Assembly: GCA_034180455.1 (NCBI GenBank)
Contig: JAXFOG010000021.1
Location: 186,001-250,000, forward strand
Direction of reading: 5' to 3'
DNA from: JAAZPT01 sp034180455
GTDB taxonomy: Bacteria; Bacillota; Clostridia; Christensenellales; Aristaeellaceae
Length of the DNA stretch: 64,000 nucleotides
The notes beneath the pieces are model-generated. The model was not told where the DNA came from. It ran no database searches and saw nothing but the letters and a program-made list of their open reading frames with translations. A program made the translations under genes and the position numbers. Positions 59,946-64,000 of this stretch are shown in pieces. Position 1 is the first letter of the stretch, and every line of letters begins with the position of its first letter.

Positions 59946-60407
59946 ATGCATAAGATATCTCGTATAGTTGCTGTTATATGTGCAATCATGCTTTGCTTTG
60001 CAACTTTAGCCATTGCAGAGCAGAAGGACGATCTACCGTCTGCAGCAGAAATGCCTGTGCTTAAAAAGGGCGATAGTGATGATTTAGTAAAGGCTTTGCA
60101 AGAGTTCCTTGTTGAATGCAATTATCTGCATGAAGAACCAAGTGGCAAATTTGATAAAGTAACAATTAGCGCTCTAAAGGACTTGCAAGTTGTAAACGGT
60201 GTAAAGGAAACTGGCGAATGTGATGAGGCAACATGGGAGGTTTTGCTTAATCCAAGCGGTGTCATTATTCAAAGAACTGTGTATAAGGCTAAGTCTGGAA
60301 AGGTGTATCATGAATACGATGATTGCTCCAATATGAGAACTGCTAAAGAGCTCCCTCTTTCCACTGCAATTAGAAAAGGTCTTATGCCTTGTGCAAGATG
60401 CCATTAA
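59946..60407 (+). CDS. secreted peptidoglycan-binding protein with Cys-rich end
   Basis: A 153-residue protein. ATG 59946 follows GGAGAAAA; the signal peptide runs MHKISRIVAVICAIMLCFAT to AIAEQ. A PGBD-type domain follows (VLKKGDSDDLVKALQEFLVE, then FDKVTISALKDLQVVNGV and CDEATWEVLLN). The C-terminal KVYHEYDDCSNMRTA and GLMPCARCH resembles the small His/Cys metal-binding tail seen on some secreted nucleases and wall proteins. Likely a wall-associated protein of unknown job. It is next to a holin gene but has its own promoter-like TATAAT upstream (59914-59919). Confidence 0.75.
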   Translation: MHKISRIVAVICAIMLCFATLAIAEQKDDLPSAAEMPVLKKGDSDDLVKALQEFLVECNYLHEEPSGKFDKVTISALKDLQVVNGVKETGECDEATWEVLLNPSGVIIQRTVYKAKSGKVYHEYDDCSNMRTAKELPLSTAIRKGLMPCARCH

Positions 60408-60411
60408 AATT

Positions 60412-60434
60412 TCAGGCTTTAAGCCTGATTTTTT
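60412..60434 (+). terminator. terminator after the peptidoglycan-binding protein
   Basis: TCAGGCT/AGCCTGA stem with a three-base loop followed by TTTTTT, four bases after the stop codon. Confidence 0.9.
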
Positions 60435-60458
60435 AAAATAGCAAAATTTTTTTCAATA

Positions 60459-60467
60459 TGCTATAAT
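60459..60467 (+). promoter_or_regulatory. extended -10 promoter of the MATE pair
   Basis: TGCTATAAT (TG at 60459-60460, TATAAT at 60462-60467) without a good -35; AAGGTGGG precedes ATG 60490. Confidence 0.5.
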
Positions 60468-60489
60468 TGCTCGGTAAAGGTGGGTTGGT

Positions 60490-61872
60490 ATGCAGCAGAG
60501 AAAGTATAATGACATTACAGATGGACCATTAGTTATGTCCTATGTACGGTATCTTATGCCGCTTATGCTTAGCAGCTTTGTTCAGCTGTCATTTAATATT
60601 GTTGATGCTCTTATAATAGGTAATTTTGCAGGCAGTTCTTCGCTGGCTGCTGTTGACGCACCCATTTCTTTTGTAAAATTCTTGCTTACGGTGTTTATGG
60701 CGTTTTCTGGTGGTGGCAGTATAGTTATTGCTCAGCGCTATGGCGCCAAAGACTATGATAGCGTGGGCAGAGCCTCGTCTGTGCTTATGCTTTTTAGCAT
60801 AATAGCTGGAATAGTAATTTCAATAGTAGGTGTGCTTATATCGCCATGGGGCATAAAGATAATAAATGTGCCTGATGATTTGGTGGATCTATCCATGCAA
60901 TATCTTGAGGTATACTTTGCTGGAGCAGTATTCCTCTTTATATACAACGTAGCAAGTGGCATACTACGCGCCGTTGGCGATAGCAAGCGACCATTTATAT
61001 ATTTGGCAATATCTGCAGTGCTTAATGTAGGCTTTGACCTACTGGCAGTGGCTTATTTTGGCTGGGGAGTGCGTGGTGCAGCAGCTGCTACGGTGCTAAG
61101 TCAAGGCGTGGCTGCAATACTGTGCATGATACGTCTTATACGCTCTGACGAGTGCTTTAGCATAAGATTTAACAAGCTTGCTGGCTCGCTAAGAGAGCTT
61201 AAAGCTACGCTACAAGTGGGCATACCTATCGCATTGCAAGGTACAGTTTTTTCAATAAGCAATATATATATGCAGTCCGGCATAAACAGCCTTGGCACCA
61301 ACTATGTGGCTGGCTGGGCAATTACTGGCAAATCAGACTCAATAATATTTATGCTATCGGATTCTCTCTCTCTTGCTATCACCACATTCGTTGCTCAAAA
61401 CTACGGAGCTGGCAAGCTGGATAGGGCAAAGAATATAGTAAGGCTCATAATTATAGCTGGATTAATAATATTTATTCCAATTAGCCTATTCCTATACTTC
61501 CGTACAGACTTAATAGCAAGCCTTTTCACAAATGACGAAACAACAATAAAGTATGCAATACTGCTTATTCAGCAGGTTGCGCCTATATACTTCATATTTG
61601 CCATAGGTGGCATATATCTTGGAGCAATAAGGGGCTATGGAGATACCATAATAAGCACTCTTGTGGCGCTGCCTACAATAGGCATATTCAGAATAATCTG
61701 GATGAGCTTCTATTTCCCTGCGCACAGAGATATGCATAACCTGGTGCTAGGTTACATAATATCGTGGGTATCTTACTTTGTTCTAAGTTTTAGCGCTTAT
61801 CACTTGCTAACAAACAAAAAATACGGGGTAAAACCCTCCATAAAAGAGGTGCCAGAAACTCAACATGACTAA
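60490..61872 (+). CDS. MATE family efflux transporter, first of pair
   Basis: A 460-residue MATE-type cation:drug antiporter with twelve membrane segments. Landmarks are MPLMLSSFVQLSFNIVDALI at the first helix, FSGGGSIVIAQRYGAKDYDSVG, SGILRAVGDSKRPFIYLAIS and the C-half TFVAQNYGAGKLDRAKNIVR. It belongs to the DinF/NorM-like branch common in Clostridia. It overlaps the next MATE gene by eight bases, so the pair is co-expressed. Substrate unknown. Confidence 0.9.
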   Translation: MQQRKYNDITDGPLVMSYVRYLMPLMLSSFVQLSFNIVDALIIGNFAGSSSLAAVDAPISFVKFLLTVFMAFSGGGSIVIAQRYGAKDYDSVGRASSVLMLFSIIAGIVISIVGVLISPWGIKIINVPDDLVDLSMQYLEVYFAGAVFLFIYNVASGILRAVGDSKRPFIYLAISAVLNVGFDLLAVAYFGWGVRGAAAATVLSQGVAAILCMIRLIRSDECFSIRFNKLAGSLRELKATLQVGIPIALQGTVFSISNIYMQSGINSLGTNYVAGWAITGKSDSIIFMLSDSLSLAITTFVAQNYGAGKLDRAKNIVRLIIIAGLIIFIPISLFLYFRTDLIASLFTNDETTIKYAILLIQQVAPIYFIFAIGGIYLGAIRGYGDTIISTLVALPTIGIFRIIWMSFYFPAHRDMHNLVLGYIISWVSYFVLSFSAYHLLTNKKYGVKPSIKEVPETQHD

Positions 61873-63241
61873 AAAATTGCTTGAAAATTCAATAGTTGAA
61901 GGTCCATTATTTGGATCTTTTGCTAAATTCTTGCTACCCTTGCTTATGGGTAGCCTTATTCAGCAAAGTTATAGCACCATAGACGCCCTTATAGTAGGCA
62001 ACTATGCCGGCAAAATAGCACTTGCTGCTATGGACTCGCCTTTTGCCTATATTAGACTGCTTATTAACGCATTTATAATGCTCTCATCTGGTGGTGGAAT
62101 AGTTATATCCATGCTATATGGCGCTGGCGAAAGAAAAAGCGTGGAAAAGGCTGTACAGCTAATGATGCTATTTTCCATAGCTGGTGGAGTAGTGATAACC
62201 ATAGTTGGCATAGTGCTAACTCCTCTTGGTCTAGACCTTATGAACGTGCCTGACGAAATATATCCACTAAGCGAAGTATATCTTAAAACCTATTTTACTG
62301 GCACATTATTCGTGTTTATATACAATATGGCAAGTGGTATATTGCGCGCAGTTGGCGACAGTAGAACTCCTTTTATCTACCTTATAATAAGTGGTGTAAC
62401 AAATATTCTGCTAGACTTCTTATTTGTAAAATACATTCCTTGGGGCGTGTTTGGCGCAGCATTTGCCACAGTGCTTGCTCAGGCTCTGGCGGCAGCGCTT
62501 ATATTCATACGCTTGGTAAAGGTGGAAGACTGCTTTGGTCTACGGCTTTGTAAGCTTGATGGCAATATAAGATTGCTTAGTCGTTCGCTAGCGCTGGGTG
62601 CTCCTATGGCTATGCAAACAGTAATGTTTTCTGTGGCAAATATGTATATACAAAGTGGTCTAAACACATTTGGCACAGATGTTATTGCTGGTTGGACAAT
62701 AGTTGGCAGAGTAGATATTATGGTCTACATTATTGCCGAAGCCCTAGGCCTTACAGTTACAACATTTGTCGCTCAAAATATGGGCGCTGGCAAAAAGGAT
62801 AGAATGGTGGGTTGCATACACGTTGCGCTTATTATTTGCGCTGTGCTGTATGTAATAATGTCGTCGATACTCTACTTCTTCATAGGCGATCTAGCAAGGC
62901 TATTTACCAAAGACGCTGGCGCTATTGCCAAAGCAGTAGAGTTTGAAAGGATTATCGCTCCATTCTACTTCCTATACGCTCTTGCCGAAATTTACGCAGG
63001 CACTACAAAAGGCATAGGCAACACCGTTGGGCCAATGATAGCCACAATACTTGGTATAGGCGTATATAGAGTGCTGTGGATGGCGTTTATTTTCCCGCTA
63101 TTCAGGAGCACCTCCACCATAATAATCAGCTATCCTATAAGCTGGGGTCTAATGATGCTGTTCTGCATAATAATGTTCCTTGTAATAGGCAAAAAGCACT
63201 ATGAGCATGACCCTCTTGATGCCGAGAACCCTATATCCTAA
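61865..63241 (+). CDS. MATE family efflux transporter, second of pair
   Basis: A 458-residue paralog of the preceding gene with the same blocks: LLMGSLIQQSYSTIDALIVG, LSSGGGIVISMLYGAGERKS, SGILRAVGDSRTPFIYLIIS and TTFVAQNMGAGKKDRM. Twelve membrane segments. Homology over the full length indicates a tandem duplication. Two MATE proteins may act separately or as a pair with different substrates. Confidence 0.9.
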   Translation: MTKKLLENSIVEGPLFGSFAKFLLPLLMGSLIQQSYSTIDALIVGNYAGKIALAAMDSPFAYIRLLINAFIMLSSGGGIVISMLYGAGERKSVEKAVQLMMLFSIAGGVVITIVGIVLTPLGLDLMNVPDEIYPLSEVYLKTYFTGTLFVFIYNMASGILRAVGDSRTPFIYLIISGVTNILLDFLFVKYIPWGVFGAAFATVLAQALAAALIFIRLVKVEDCFGLRLCKLDGNIRLLSRSLALGAPMAMQTVMFSVANMYIQSGLNTFGTDVIAGWTIVGRVDIMVYIIAEALGLTVTTFVAQNMGAGKKDRMVGCIHVALIICAVLYVIMSSILYFFIGDLARLFTKDAGAIAKAVEFERIIAPFYFLYALAEIYAGTTKGIGNTVGPMIATILGIGVYRVLWMAFIFPLFRSTSTIIISYPISWGLMMLFCIIMFLVIGKKHYEHDPLDAENPIS

Positions 63242-63243
63242 TC

Positions 63244-63272
63244 TTGCAAAAAAGGCTTTATAGTGGTATATT
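63244..63272 (+). promoter_or_regulatory. promoter of the M3 peptidase gene
   Basis: TTGCAA at 63244-63249, a 17-base spacer and TATATT at 63267-63272, with a short leader and AAAGGAA before ATG 63304. Confidence 0.55.
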
Positions 63273-63303
63273 TAGACTAACTGTATATAGAAAGGAAATT
63301 TTT

Positions 63304-64000
63304 ATGATAAAGTTTAAAGATATGAAATACGTTCGCCCAGATTTTGCCGAGTACATGAGCAAATTCAAAGGCTATCTTGACGATATGAAAAACGCTAAAG
63401 ATAAAGATGCTTTTATTGGCGCAATGATGAATATTGAGCATCTTTCTCGCACGCTTACAACTCTTGCTACTTTGGTAAATATTCGTAATTCCATAAATAC
63501 CAAAGATGAATTCTACAATAACGAGCAGACCGTAATGGACGAAAATCTGCCACAGTTTGCCGAGATAGGCAGCACAATGGCTCAGATAGTGCTGTCTAGT
63601 CCTTTCCGTAAGGATGTTGAAGAAAAGTTTGGCAAGCATTTAACAGAAAAATATGCTCTTAAGGCTACCACTTTCAAGCCAGAGATAGTACCAGACCTTA
63701 TTGAGGAAAGCAAGCTTTCTACCGAATACGAAAAATTTATGGCTTCTGCCGAGATAGAGTTTGAGGGCAAGACCTACAATCTTTCTGGCATGACTCCATT
63801 TATGCAGAGCACTGATAGGCAAACTCGCAAGGCTGCTTCTGATGCTTATTGGGGATGGCTTGCTGATAGAGTTAATCAGCTTGATGAGTTCTATGACAAG
63901 CTCGTTAAAATTCGCCATAACATAGCTATAAAGCTTGGTTTCAAGAACTTTATAGAGCTAGCTTATGCCAGAATGGGCAGAACAGACTGGACCTATGAAG
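63304..64000 (+). CDS. M3 family oligoendopeptidase, partial (5' part)
   Basis: The first 232 residues of a long open frame that runs off the window. The sequence MIKFKDMKYVRPDFAEYMSK, then NIEHLSRTLTTLATLVNIRN, MTPFMQSTDRQTRKAASDAY and FKNFIELAYARMGRTDW is characteristic of the N-terminal part of M3 oligoendopeptidases (PepF and relatives), zinc peptidases that cut short peptides in the cytoplasm. The catalytic HExxH motif lies beyond the window edge and cannot be checked. No signal peptide. ATG 63304 has AAAGGAA upstream. Confidence 0.9.
   Translation, partial: MIKFKDMKYVRPDFAEYMSKFKGYLDDMKNAKDKDAFIGAMMNIEHLSRTLTTLATLVNIRNSINTKDEFYNNEQTVMDENLPQFAEIGSTMAQIVLSSPFRKDVEEKFGKHLTEKYALKATTFKPEIVPDLIEESKLSTEYEKFMASAEIEFEGKTYNLSGMTPFMQSTDRQTRKAASDAYWGWLADRVNQLDEFYDKLVKIRHNIAIKLGFKNFIELAYARMGRTDWTYE

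Overview
The window looks like a chromosome segment of a low-GC, AT-rich anaerobic Gram-positive bacterium, most likely a gut Clostridia member. Supporting signs are strong AGGAGG-type ribosome binding sites, near-consensus TTGACA/TATAAT promoters, binding-protein sugar ABC importers, wall-anchor (xPxTGD) surface proteins, an N4-gp56 type phage capsid gene, MATE exporters and NAD(P) glutamate dehydrogenase. The exact order cannot be fixed from sequence reading alone.

Layout. (1) 1-3120, minus: a phage structural block (unknown open-ended ORF, two small proteins, N4-gp56 major capsid, scaffold-like protein, and a peptidoglycan-binding protein with a CHAP-like domain that appears to have lost its catalytic residues). 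(2) 3121-3637: non-coding, with a promoter-terminator pair enclosing a U-rich transcript candidate. (3) 3638-23785: a surface polysaccharide region. A minus operon (10677 to 3638) holds an ATP-grasp enzyme and three paralogous GT-C-like membrane proteins. A second minus operon (21077 to 11560) holds an N-acetyl sugar amidotransferase, a GT4, an acyltransferase, a TtcA-like thiolase, mnmG and two paralogous membrane proteins. Two GT4 genes run the other way from a 91-bp tandem repeat that carries divergent promoters. (4) 23835-26244: small genes (secreted protein, NTF2-like, GNAT, orphan FakA middle domain, zinc-ribbon protein). (5) 26368-44665: carbohydrate uptake. It contains a YtfQRT-YjfF-type galactofuranose importer, two AraC regulators with operator-like repeats, an SBP/permease/MelA alpha-galactoside operon whose SBP has a frameshift at its start, cyuA, and a GntR-controlled ABC importer with two UroD-superfamily proteins that keep the zinc motif of methylcobamide methyltransferases. 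(6) 44934-51473: gdhA, a small membrane protein, a phosphoesterase, a HAD phosphatase and two tandem sortase-type surface proteins.

(7) 51546-57797: a repeat-rich region. It holds a decayed GNAT gene, a DUF559 gene inside palindrome-ended repeats, a CydDC-like ABC pair with NosP-type and DUF454 genes bracketed by 171-bp direct repeats, a likely regulator remnant, and scrambled repeat copies. (8) 57798-59882, plus: a second phage block (a probable tail or stabilisation protein, then a holin). (9) 59946-64000: a secreted peptidoglycan-binding protein, two MATE exporters and the start of an M3 oligoendopeptidase.

The most promising candidate for something undescribed is the GntR/ABC/two-methyltransferase-like cassette (38950-44665). 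Next are the triplicated divergent promoter at 21104-21350, the degenerate endolysin-like protein in the capsid operon, and the DUF559 repeat element. No tRNA, rRNA, CRISPR array or intact transposase was seen.
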